Under the pieces are notes generated by a model. The model made no database searches. It was not told the DNA's origin and saw only the letters and a list, made by a program, of their open reading frames with translations. The position numbers and the translations under genes are program-made. A DNA stretch of 64,000 nucleotides from Roseiarcus sp963709185. GTDB taxonomy: Bacteria > Pseudomonadota > Alphaproteobacteria > Rhizobiales > Beijerinckiaceae. The stretch spans positions 62,001-126,000 of the forward strand of contig CAVPVQ010000008.1 of the NCBI GenBank assembly GCA_963709185.1. The letters run 5' to 3'. Below, in pieces: positions 54,361 through 64,000 of this stretch; positions within the stretch are counted from its first letter, which is position 1, and every line of letters starts with the position of its first letter.

Positions 54361-54401
54361 AAAACGACCCGGCCGCGCTGCCGACGAAGTGCGGCCGGGT
54401 C
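54361..54401 (-). terminator. Terminator between convergent aldehyde dehydrogenase and murG genes
   Basis: A perfect 11-bp G/C stem (54,366-54,376 with 54,391-54,401; 14-base loop) lies between the two convergent stops. On the minus strand it is followed by gttttg, so it best serves as the Rho-independent terminator of the murG end of the cell-wall operon. It may also stop the plus-strand transcript. Confidence 0.75.
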
Positions 54402-54463
54402 TTGCGCGCATTGATGAATTGATGTTGACCGGGTGGGTGGCCGGCCGTCGCGCCGCCGCCGCC

Positions 54464-55557
54464 CTATAATCCCGCGCATTCCCGCACGAGGTCGGCGAGG
54501 CGCGCGGCGGCGTCCGGCGCGCCCACCGCTTTCGCCGCTCGCGCGGCCGACAGCAGCCAAGCCGGATCGGCGAGCGCGGCATGCAACAAGCCCGCCAGAC
54601 GCTCCGGCGTAAACGCGCTTTGCGGCACGACCTGCGCCGCACCGACATCGGCCAGGATCGCCGCATTGGCCGCCTGATCCTGGTCGAGCGCGTGCGGAAA
54701 CGGCACGAGGATCGACGGGCGCCCGATGACCGCGAGTTCCGAAACGGTGGAGGCGCCGGCGCGCCCGATCACCAGATGCGACGCGGCGATGCGGGCGGGC
54801 AGGTCGGGGAAGAACTCGGCGAGTTCGATCGGAAAGTTCATGCGCGCGCAAGCGGCCGCGACGCTCTGCTTGTCTTCGCCGCGAGCCTGCTGGGTCAGAC
54901 GCAGCCGCGCGCGATCGGCCTCGCCGAGCAGGGCGATCGCCGCCGGCGCGATCTGCGACATCACCCTGGCGCCCTGCGAGCCCCCGGTGATCAGCACGCG
55001 CAGGCGCCCATCGGCGAAATCGGGATAGGGGATCGCCGCCGCGACGATCACCGCCGGCCGCACCGGATTGCCGGTGTAGCGCGCCTTGGCGGCGATCGCG
55101 CCCTCGGCGCCCTTCAGGGTCGGAAAACCGGTGGCGATGACGCGGACGCGCGAGGCGAGAAAGCGGTTGGCGCGGCCCATCACCGCGTTCTGCTCGTGCA
55201 GCAGCGTCGGCAGCTTCAGCAGCGCGGCGGCGAGCAAAGGCGGCACGGTCGGATAGCCGCCAAAGCCGATCACCGCGAGCGGCGCGATTTCCCGCAGACG
55301 AACCCACGACAGCGCGACGCCGCGCGCCAGCACCAGCGCCGCGCCGGCCTTCGAGGCGAGCCCGGCGCCGGTCGGCGTCGCCGAGGGAATCCGGTGGATC
55401 GCGCGCGCCGGAAAATCGCCGCCATATTTGAGCGCGCGCTCGTCGGTCGCGAGGTCGACCGGCACGCCGCGCTCGGCCAGAGCGGCCGCGAGGGCTTGCG
55501 CGGGAAACAAATGACCGCCCGTTCCGCCCGCCGCGATCAGGACGCCGCGCGGCTTGC

Positions 55558-55561
<4 letters not shown>
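54464..55561 (-). CDS. murG: UDP-GlcNAc-undecaprenyl-PP-MurNAc-pentapeptide transferase
   Basis: This 365-residue GT-B glycosyltransferase makes lipid II from lipid I at the inner face of the membrane. The glycine-rich loop AAGGTGGHLFPA, HEQNAVMGRANRFL, TGGSQGARVMS, and the sugar-binding GRAGASTVSELAVIGRP with PHALDQDQAANA are all typical. The likely start is a TTG at 55,561 that overlaps the ftsW stop codon, giving the conserved SKPRGVLIAAGG start; a longer frame upstream only repeats the ftsW region. It is the last gene of the minus-strand cluster, followed by a terminator. Confidence 0.94.
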
Positions 55562-56680
<1,119 letters not shown>

Positions 56681-56697
<17 letters not shown>

Positions 56698-58132
56698 GGG
56701 CCGCTCCGGGCTGTTTGGGCAGGATGGATGGCGCGGCCGGCGCGCCGATCAGGCGCAGGGCCAACGCGCGGAATGCGTCGCCGCGCTTCTCGAAATTGGC
56801 GAACTGGTCGTAGGAGGCGCAGGCCGGCGACAGCAGCACGACCGGTTCGGACGCCGCGCTCGCCTGCGCGTCGCGGGAAGCGGCGGCGACGGCGGCCTGA
56901 AGGGTTCCGCAGCGCTCGAACGGCGCGGCGCCGTCGAGCGTGCGCGCGAATTCCTCGCTCGATGCGCCAATCAGGTAAGCCTTGGCGATCCTGGGGAAGA
57001 GGCCGCGCAGCGGTTCGATGCCGCCCTCTTTCGGCTTGCCGCCGACGATCCAGAAGATATCGTTGAACGTCAGCAGCGCCTTCTCGGCGGCGTCGGCGTT
57101 GGTCGCCTTCGAATCGTTGACGAACAGCACGCGGCCGAGGCGCCCCACCTGCTCCATACGATGCGCGAGGCCGGGAAAGCTCATAAGACCCAACTGCATC
57201 TGCGGTGAGGACACGCCCAGAGCGCGCGCCGCGGCGCAGGCGAAGGCGGCGTTTTGGCCGTTATGGGCGCCGCGAAGGGCAGACGCCTGGGAGAGATTGC
57301 CAAGAACGCTCATTGTCTCGCGGTCGTGTGGGCAAATTATTCGGTTTTCGACGTAAACATCGGCCGTTGCCGATGGCTGTGATGAGATCGTCACGACCCG
57401 TGGGCGCCCTCTCGTCGCCTCTCGCGCCTTCAGACGTTCGGCGATTGCGCGGCAGGGTTCATCGTCGATGCCGACCAGCGCGATTTCCGCGTTGGCGACA
57501 AGCCGCTCCTTGATCGCCGCGTAGTTCTCCATCGATCCATGACGGTCGAGATGGTCGGGCGTCAGATTGATCAACGCGCCAATCGTCGGATCGATCGACG
57601 GCGCGAGGTCGATCTGGAAAGACGAGCACTCGATCACATGGATGCGCTGTGCGTCCGGTGGCTGGAGATCGAGGATAGGCACGCCGATATTGCCGCCAAG
57701 CTGGACGTCGCGGCCTGCCAGAAGCAGGAGATGTGCAGTCAGCGCCGTCGTCGTCGACTTGCCGTTGGTGCCGGTGATCGCAATGAACGGAGCGCCGGGC
57801 GCCAGATTCGCGCGCTCCCGGCAAAACAATTCGATGTCGCCGATGATTTCGATTCCTGCGGCCTTGGCGCGCGCCGCGGTCCAGTGCGGCGCGGGATGGG
57901 TCAGCGGCGCGCCGGGCGCCAGAACCAGCGCGGCATAGTCCCGCCAGTCGGCGGCGGAAAGATCGACGACGCCGATCCCGGAATCGACGGCCCGGGCGCG
58001 CGCCGCCGTGTCGTCGTCCCAGGCGGCGATCTCGGCGCCGCCGGCGGCGAGCGCGCGCGCCGTCGAAAGCCCGGAGCCTCCGAGCCCGAACAGCGCGACC
58101 TTGCGGCCGGCGAAGCAGCGGACCGCGATCAT
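56681..58132 (-). CDS. murD: UDP-N-acetylmuramoylalanine-D-glutamate ligase
   Basis: This 483-residue cytoplasmic Mur ligase adds D-glutamate to UDP-MurNAc-L-Ala. The N-terminal FGLGGSGLSTARAL, the ATP loop ITGTNGKSTTTAL (about residue 118), the NLTPDHLDRHGSMENYAAIK block and the C-terminal FVNDSKATNADAAEKAL are typical. It reads without interruption, unlike the Mur ligases murE and murF upstream. It overlaps ftsW; only one base separates it from mraY. Confidence 0.95.
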
Positions 58133-58133
58133 G

Positions 58134-59216
58134 TCACCTCAGCTTCAGCGTCGACAGGCCGATCATCGCGAGCACGAAGGCGACGATCCAGAAGCGCATG
58201 ACGATCTGCGGCTCCGACCAGCCGAGCTGTTCGAAATGATGGTGGATCGGGGCCATTCGGAACACCCGTTTGCCGGTCAGCTTGAACGAGGCGACCTGCA
58301 CGATGACCGACAACGCCTCCATCACGAACAGGCCGCCGATGATCGCCAGCACGATCTCATGCTTGATGGTGACCGCCACGGCGCCGAGGAGGCCGCCGAG
58401 CGCCAGCGAGCCGGTGTCGCCCATGAAAATCTGCGCGGGGGGCGCGTTGAACCACAGGAAGCCGACGCCCGCGCCGATCAGCGCGCCGCACACGACGACG
58501 AGATCGCCGGCCTGCGGCACGTGGTTGATGCCGAGATAGCGCGCGAAGAACAGATTGCCGACGAGATAGGCGATGAGCCCGAGCGTCGCCGCGCCGATCA
58601 TCACCGGGACGATCGCCAGGCCGTCCAGTCCATCGGTCAGGTTCACCGCATTGCCGAAGGCGACAATGACGAACGGCCCGAACAGTAGAAAGCCCCAGCC
58701 GAGATCGACGACATAGCCGTTGACGAACGGCACTGCGAGCGAGGTCGCGCCGGGCGCACCGACCTGGACGATCGCATAGCAGCCGATCAGCGCGATGACG
58801 AATTCGAGCGCGAGGCGAATGCGGCCGGAAAAGCCGTCATGGGACTGCTTGGTGACTTTCAGGTAATCGTCGTAGAAGCCGATCGCGCCGAAGCCGACGG
58901 TGATGAACAGCACGATCCACACGTAGGGGCTGGCGAGATTGGCCCACAGCAGCGAGGCCGCCAGCAGCCCGCACAGGATCATCAGGCCGCCCATGGTCGG
59001 GGTGCCCTTCTTGGTCAGCAAATGCGATTGCGGACCATCGGTGCGGATCGGCTGACCCTTGCCCTGCTTGAGGCGCAGCGCTGAAATGATGGTCGGGCCG
59101 AAGAAGAACACCAGGAACAGGCCGGTGCCCGCCGCGCCGATCGCGCGGAAGGTCAGATAGCGAAACAGGTTCAGCGGACTGAACAGATGAGAAAAACTGG
59201 CGAGCCAGGTCAGCAT
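58134..59216 (-). CDS. mraY: Phospho-MurNAc-pentapeptide transferase
   Basis: This 360-residue membrane enzyme transfers phospho-MurNAc-pentapeptide to undecaprenyl phosphate, making lipid I. Key motifs are present: GTPTMGGLMIL, the Asp-rich FYDDYLKV, NLTDGLDGLA, FMGDTGSLALGG and the cytoplasmic IHHHFE. About ten membrane segments are visible. It lies between murF (10-base gap) and murD (1-base gap). Confidence 0.96.
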   Translation of the reverse strand: MLTWLASFSHLFSPLNLFRYLTFRAIGAAGTGLFLVFFFGPTIISALRLKQGKGQPIRTDGPQSHLLTKKGTPTMGGLMILCGLLAASLLWANLASPYVWIVLFITVGFGAIGFYDDYLKVTKQSHDGFSGRIRLALEFVIALIGCYAIVQVGAPGATSLAVPFVNGYVVDLGWGFLLFGPFVIVAFGNAVNLTDGLDGLAIVPVMIGAATLGLIAYLVGNLFFARYLGINHVPQAGDLVVVCGALIGAGVGFLWFNAPPAQIFMGDTGSLALGGLLGAVAVTIKHEIVLAIIGGLFVMEALSVIVQVASFKLTGKRVFRMAPIHHHFEQLGWSEPQIVMRFWIVAFVLAMIGLSTLKLR

Positions 59217-59226
59217 GGGATTTCCT

Positions 59227-60643
59227 TCACTCGCTCGCCGGGGACTCGAAATGCGCGCACAGCGCCGCGACGATCGGCCCCATCGCGCTGCCGTTCGACC
59301 CCTTGACCATCATCACGTCGCCGCCGCGCGCCGCGTCGAACACCGATTGCCGAAGATCGGCCGAACGCTCGGCCCACCAGCCGCGCATTCCTGGCGGCGA
59401 GGCCTCGTACAGGCCGCGCATCAGCGGCCCCGCACAAAACAGGAGGTCGACGTTGTTGCCGGTCAGATCGTTCGCCAGGGCGGCGTGCAGGCGCTTCGCT
59501 TCGGCCCCCAGTTCCAGCATGTCGCCGAGTACCGCGATGCGCCGCCCGCCCGCCCCTGGGCTGGTCGCGCCGAGCAAGGCGAGCGCGGCGCGCATCGAGG
59601 CGGGATTGGCGTTGTAGCTTTCATCGATCAGCGTGAACGGGCCGTCGGCGCCGCGCAAAGTCACGCGCGCGCCGCGACCTTTCTGTGCGGAGAATTCTGC
59701 GAGCGCCGCCGCCGCTTGCCCGAGGTCGGCGCCCAACGCCTCGACCGCCAGCAGCACGCCAAGCGCGTTCAGCGCCATGTGCAGGCCGGGCGCGCCGAGG
59801 GTGAAAGCAATCGAGCGGCCATCCACCGACGCTCCGACGCGCGCGGCGTCGGGATCGAAGCTGAGCAGCCGCGCGTCCGCCCCGGCGTCGGCGCCGAAGG
59901 TCCGCACGGCGCGCCCCGTCTGCCGGGCGCGCTGATCGAGCAGTGCGAACTGGGGCGCGTCGCGATTGAGGACGATCGTTCCGCCTGGCTCGACGCCGGC
60001 GAAGATTTCCGCCTTGGCCTCGGCGATCGCCGCCAGCGAACCGAGATGCTCGATATGCACCGGCGCGATGGTCGTCACCAGCGCGACGTGAGGGCGAACC
60101 ATGGCGACCAGCGGCGCGATCTCGCCGGCATGGTTCATGCCGATCTCGAACACCCCGAAGGCGGCGGCGGCCGGCATGCGCGCGAGGGTCAGCGGCACGC
60201 CCCAATGATTGTTGTAGGAAGCCGCCGACGCATGGGTCGGTCCCGCCTTGGCCAGCGCGACGCGCAGCATTTCCTTGGCGCTGGTCTTGCCGACCGAACC
60301 GGTGACCGCAACGATCCGGGCGCGCGTTCGGGCGCGGGCGGCGACTCCGAGACGCTCCAGCGCCCGCAACGTATCGTCGACGACGAAAACCGGCCCGAGC
60401 GCGGCAAGTTCGCCCGCCCGCGCTCCCGCGATGACACAGGCGCCCGCCCCCGCCCCGAAGGCGCGCGCGACGTAGTCGTGGCCGTCCCCCGCCTCGCCCT
60501 TGATCGCAAAGAACAGATCGCCGGGGCCAAGCGTGCGGGTGTCGATCGACACCCCGTCGACCGGCGCGCTGCCAGCGGCGCGCTCGGCAGGAGCGCCAAG
60601 AGCTTCGGTCAGCGCCGCCTCAGCTCCACAGCGGGTCGCTCAT
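59227..60643 (-). pseudogene. murF: UDP-MurNAc-tripeptide-D-Ala-D-Ala ligase, one frameshift near the start
   Basis: MurF joins D-Ala-D-Ala to the UDP-MurNAc tripeptide. Residues from SIDTRTLGPGDLFFAIKGE onward are complete, with the ATP loop VTGSVGKTSAKEM, SYNNHWGVPLTLAR and DESYNANPASMRAAL. The true start is the ATG at 60,643, overlapping the murE stop (ATGA), giving MSDPLWS; the frame then meets a stop unless one base near 60,625-60,630 (agctgagg) is removed, which restores SEAALTEALG. The corrected protein has 471 residues. An internal start at 60,552 would remove the conserved N-terminal residues. A base error is the simplest explanation. Confidence 0.9.
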
Positions 60644-62092
60644 GCCGCGTCCTTCAACGCCGCGCGCACGGCCTCATGGTCCGAGAACGGCAGCGTCCGA
60701 TCGCCGACGATCTGGCCGGTTTCATGGCCCTTCCCGGCGATCACCAGCGCGTCGCCGGCGATCAGCATGGCGATGGCGGCGCGGATCGCCTGCCCGCGAT
60801 CGCCGATCTCGATGGCGCCGGGCGCGCCGGTCAGGATGGCGGCGCGAATCGCCGCCGGGTTCCTCCGAGCGCGGATTGTCGTCGGTCACGATGACGACGT
60901 CGGCGCGCCGCGCGGCGATTTCGCCCATCGTCGCGCGCTTGCCGGCGTCGCGATCGCCGCCGCATCCGAACACCACGATCAGGCGATTGGCCGCCAGCGG
61001 CCGCAGCGTCTCCAACGCCTTGTCGAGCGCGTCGGGCTTGTGCGCGTAATCGACGAAAACCGGCGCGCCATGGCGCTCGCCGACTTGCTCCAGCCGTCCG
61101 GGCGCGCCGGTTAGCCCTTCCAGCGCCTCGAACACCGCGCCCGCGTCTTGCCGCCTGTCGCAATGCACAGCCCCGCTGCGACCAGCGCGTTGGAGGCCTG
61201 GAAATCGCCCGGCAGCGGCAACAGCACCGGCCATCGACGCCCGCGATGTTCGAGGTTCAGCCGCGTCGCCAGGCCGTCGCGCGCGGCGGACAGCAGACGG
61301 ATCGCCTCGCCCTTCGCGCCGACGGTGAAAACGTCAAGCCCGCGCCGCCGCGCCGCCTCGACGACCTCAGCGGCGACTTCGGCATCGGCGTCGATGACGG
61401 CCGGTGCGCCAGGCTCAGCAGTTCCGTGAACAGGCGCAGCTTCGCCGACCAGATAGGCTTCGGGGGTGGCGTGGTAGTCGAGATGGTCGCGCGACAGGTT
61501 GGTGAAGGCGCCAGCGGTGAGCCGCACGCCGTCGAGCCGCTTCTGGTCGAGGCCGTGCGAGGAGGCTTCCATCGCCAGATGGGTGACGTCGGCGCGCGCA
61601 AGTTCGTCGAGCGCCTTGTGCAGGGCGACCGGGTCGGGCGTGGTCAGCGATCCGTAGACATTGACCTTACTTGAAACGATCCCAATCGTGCCCAGCGAGG
61701 CCGCTTCAAAGCCGAGGCGCGTCCAGATTTGCTGCGCGAAGGCGGCGACCGAGGTCTTTCCGCTAGTGCCGGTTACCGCCACGATGGTTTCAGGCTGGCG
61801 CGGGTAAAGCCGCGCCGCAGCGAGCGCCAGAGCCGCTCGCGCGTCGGCGACGCGGACATAGGCGACGTCGGCCGGCAGCGGCGGCGGAGCCCGGTCGGCG
61901 ACGATCACCCTGGCGCCGCGCTGGACCGCCTGCGGGACGAAGGCGAGCCCGTCGCCGCGGGCGCCGGCGAGCGCAAAGAAAACGTCGCCAGGCTTCACCT
62001 TCCGACTGTCGGCGCATACGCCCTCGACCACGCGCGCTGCCAGCGCGCCTGTCTGGCCGGGCAAGATCGATGAGGTCGCGAAGCTCGGTCAC
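60640..62092 (-). pseudogene. murE: UDP-MurNAc-tripeptide synthetase, five apparent single-base indels
   Basis: MurE adds meso-diaminopimelate to UDP-MurNAc-L-Ala-D-Glu. The pieces give one protein of about 483 residues, read in three frames: start GTG 62,092 (TELRDLIDL), then PGQTGALAARVVEGV with ATP loop VTGTSGKTSVAAF, SLTTPDPVALHKAL and MEASSHGLDQKRLDG, then DAGAVFEALEGLTGAPG with VDYAHKPDAL and TDDNPRSE, ending RAALKDAA. Inferred indels: extra base near 62,067; extra base near 61,447 compensated by a missing base near 61,415; missing base near 61,143; extra base near 60,865. The net shift agrees with the gene length. The gene is essential, so errors are more likely than true loss. Confidence 0.88.
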
Positions 62093-63882
62093 TCCTTGCG
62101 CACCACGTCTGCGTCCAATCCATATCCCAGCTTGGCGATCAGCGGGAATGGCTGCGTCGGAAGCTCCTGCGCCGGCGGAACGCCGAGCAGCGGCTCGACC
62201 CGCTCGATCACCTTGCCGGCGACCCGGCCCGCGTTGTGGGCGGCGGTATGGAAGCCGCCATCTTCCGGCAACGCCTGCGGCTCATCGTAAAGAACCATGT
62301 AGACATATTTCGGTTTGTCCGCCGGCACGGCGGCCATGAAGGTTGTGAAGACTTTGTCCTTCGAATAATGGCCGTGGAATATCTTGTCAGCGGTGCCGGT
62401 TTTGCCGCCGACGTAGTAACCGGGAATGTTGGCGAAACTCGCCGAGCCGTGGGTGGCGTTGGCGCGCATGAGATAGCGCATCGATTCGGAGGTCTGCGCG
62501 CTGACCACCCGGTGGCTCGCCGCCAGCGCCTGCGCCTCGCTGCGCTTGAGGAATGTCGGGGTCATCAGATTGCCGCCGTTGACCAGCGCGGCCACCGCCA
62601 TCAGCGCCTGAATCGGCGCGACATTGAGCCCCTGGCCGAACGCGATGGTCATGGTGTTCAGCTCACCCCAATGCTTGGGGATCAGCGGCTCGGCGCTTTC
62701 CGGCAATTCGGTGCGCAGCCGATCGAGCTGGCCCATTTTCCTCAGGAACGCCTGGTGTCCCGCGACGCCAACCATCAGCGCCATCCGCGCGGCGCCGATG
62801 TTCGAGGAATGCGTGAACACCTCGGGCACCGACAGGACGCGATGCGTCGCGTCGAAATCGTGAATGGTGAAGCGGCCGTAGCGCAGGCTTTCGCGCGCGT
62901 CGACATGCGAGCCCAGGGTGACCTTGCCCGCTTCAAGCGCCATCGCAATGGACAGCGCCTTGAAGGTCGAACCCATTTCGTAGACGCCGACGTTGATGCG
63001 ATTGATGCGCGTCGGGTCCTTGGTCATGTCCGGAGGATCGTTGGGATCGAAGTCCGGCAGCAACTCCAGCGCAATGATCTCACCGGTGTTGACGTCGATG
63101 ATCGCGCCCGCCCCGGCCTTGGCGCGAAACCGCGCGAGGCCCTCGACGAGTTCGTCGCGCAGCGCGTGGGTCGCCCGCAGATCGAGCGACAGCCGCACCG
63201 GTTTGAGGCTGTCGGGATCGACGCTGAAACCCGCGACGTGAGGATCGGTGAGACTCTGGTTGTCGAGGTATTTCTCCATGCCGGCGATGCCGATATTGTC
63301 CTTGTCGACGAAGCCGATCACATGCGCGCCGAGCGGGCCGTTGGGATAGACGCGCTTGTTCTCGGGAAAGAAGCCGACGCCGGGCAGGCCAAGGTGAAAA
63401 ATCTCCTGCTGCTCCTTGGCGGTGACCTGACGCTTGACCCACACGAAGCCCTTCTTGGAGCCCAGCCTTTCGCGAAGCTCCTTGGCGTCGATATCGGGCA
63501 GGACGGCGGTGATCAGTTCGACCGCCTCGTCCTTGTCGATGATGCGGCGCGGCTCGGCGAACACCGACATGGTCTTGACGTCGGTCGCCAGGATCTCGCC
63601 GTTGCGGTCGAGCAGGTCGGGACGCGCCCCCGACGCCGCCTGGTCGGCGGCGACCTTGAGGGTCAGCGGCGGATCGTGCGACAGACCGAGCAGCACCAGC
63701 CGGCCGGCGACGCCGGCATAGGCGACGAACAGACCAAGCATCAGAAGCCGAATGCGGCCGCCACTCTTGTCGAGCCGGGCGCGCACCAGATCCTGCGCAA
63801 GGGTTCGCACGGTCTTCCACGACAGTCTGATGGTCTTTGCGACCGCCTCGGTCCGCGAGGAAGCGGTTGATTCTTCCGTCAT
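62089..63882 (-). CDS. ftsI: Septal peptidoglycan transpeptidase FtsI (PBP3)
   Basis: This 597-residue class B penicillin-binding protein cross-links septal peptidoglycan with FtsW. It has a short cytoplasmic tail, one membrane segment (about residues 45-67, LLMLGLFVAYAGVAG), the non-catalytic domain starting with RPDLLDRNGEILATDV, and the transpeptidase motifs: Ser in GSTFKAL, SSN in THSSNIGAAR, and KTG in VGGKTGTADK. It overlaps murE by 4 bases (GTGA) and follows the partial ftsL by a few bases. It is intact and of normal length. Confidence 0.95.
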   Translation of the reverse strand: MTEESTASSRTEAVAKTIRLSWKTVRTLAQDLVRARLDKSGGRIRLLMLGLFVAYAGVAGRLVLLGLSHDPPLTLKVAADQAASGARPDLLDRNGEILATDVKTMSVFAEPRRIIDKDEAVELITAVLPDIDAKELRERLGSKKGFVWVKRQVTAKEQQEIFHLGLPGVGFFPENKRVYPNGPLGAHVIGFVDKDNIGIAGMEKYLDNQSLTDPHVAGFSVDPDSLKPVRLSLDLRATHALRDELVEGLARFRAKAGAGAIIDVNTGEIIALELLPDFDPNDPPDMTKDPTRINRINVGVYEMGSTFKALSIAMALEAGKVTLGSHVDARESLRYGRFTIHDFDATHRVLSVPEVFTHSSNIGAARMALMVGVAGHQAFLRKMGQLDRLRTELPESAEPLIPKHWGELNTMTIAFGQGLNVAPIQALMAVAALVNGGNLMTPTFLKRSEAQALAASHRVVSAQTSESMRYLMRANATHGSASFANIPGYYVGGKTGTADKIFHGHYSKDKVFTTFMAAVPADKPKYVYMVLYDEPQALPEDGGFHTAAHNAGRVAGKVIERVEPLLGVPPAQELPTQPFPLIAKLGYGLDADVVRKE

Positions 63883-63885
63883 GAC

Positions 63886-64000
63886 CTACCTCGTGGACGG
63901 GGTGGCGCCGGTCACCCCCGCGCTTGGCGTCGCCGTCGGGCCGGGGAACCCGAGCGCCTCGATCTTGCGGGCGATCGAATCGATCCTCGGGAGTGGCGTG
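63886..64000 (-). CDS. ftsL: FtsL-like cell division protein (3' end only)
   Basis: The last 37 codons of a gene run in from the right edge on the minus strand and end in TAG at 63,886-63,888, three bases before the ftsI ATG. The visible residues (RIDSIARKIEALG followed by a Pro/Thr-rich tail) look like the variable C-terminus of alphaproteobacterial FtsL. The identification rests mainly on position: rsmH-ftsL-ftsI is the usual order. The membrane segment and coiled coil lie outside the window. Confidence 0.6.
   Translation of the reverse strand, partial: TPLPRIDSIARKIEALGFPGPTATPSAGVTGATPSTR

Overview
The window is GC-rich DNA from an alphaproteobacterium, most likely of the order Hyphomicrobiales (Rhizobiales). 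The pointers are an FtcR-type flagellar regulator beside a DUF1217 flagellar protein, a TTAA-N7-TTAA CtrA-like box, a fused indolepyruvate ferredoxin oxidoreductase, MidA/PgeF next to lgt, and alphaproteobacterial cell-wall gene orders. Genus cannot be fixed from sequence alone; a Beijerinckiaceae/Methylocystaceae-like organism is a guess. No tRNA, rRNA or CRISPR array was seen.

Layout. (1) 1-10.6 kb: a branched-chain-amino-acid-type ABC importer (+; substrate-binding gene cut by the left edge) converges on a minus-strand operon of hyuA, hyuB, a GntR regulator, a 3-hydroxyacyl-CoA-dehydrogenase-like enzyme and an Asp/Glu-racemase-like enzyme. It looks like uptake and degradation of one small molecule, perhaps a cyclic amide. 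(2) 11.3-21.2 kb: a sugar-type (Rbs-like) ABC importer that includes a permease fused to a beta-propeller, a second free propeller protein, a secreted tannase/feruloyl-esterase-like enzyme and a divergent AraC regulator. The tannase gene sits between two copies of the same junction (permease 3' end plus leader). (3) 21.3-25.4 kb: a decayed IS630-type element, then a divergent Wza-like export lipoprotein and a glycosyltransferase. (4) 25.4-31 kb: zinc metallopeptidase, apt, MmcQ/YjbR protein, and a 1160-residue indolepyruvate oxidoreductase. (5) 31-35.7 kb: frameshifted TPR/glycosyltransferase, DUF1217 protein, ftcR. (6) 35.7-40.9 kb: lgt, MidA-like methyltransferase, frameshifted pgeF, murC, murB. 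(7) 41-48.7 kb: CDP-alcohol phosphatidyltransferase, a ceramide-synthase-like GNAT protein, a B12/radical SAM enzyme, an SDR, an alpha-oxoamine synthase and a small exported protein; this may be a sphingoid/ceramide-type lipid locus. (8) 48.7-54.4 kb: AraC regulator, DHDPS-family lyase, 4-hydroxyproline-epimerase-like protein, aldo/keto reductase and aldehyde dehydrogenase, partly matching hydroxyproline catabolism. (9) 54.4-64 kb: minus-strand division/cell-wall run ftsL(partial)-ftsI-murE-murF-mraY-murD-ftsW-murG. murC-murB, its usual continuation, lies about 14 kb away on the other strand.

Sequence integrity. murE carries five inferred single-base indels and murF one, all within about 1.5 kb. 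pgeF and the TPR gene carry one each. Because murE and murF are essential, base errors or a locally poor assembly are the simplest explanation, and should be kept in mind when reading those genes.
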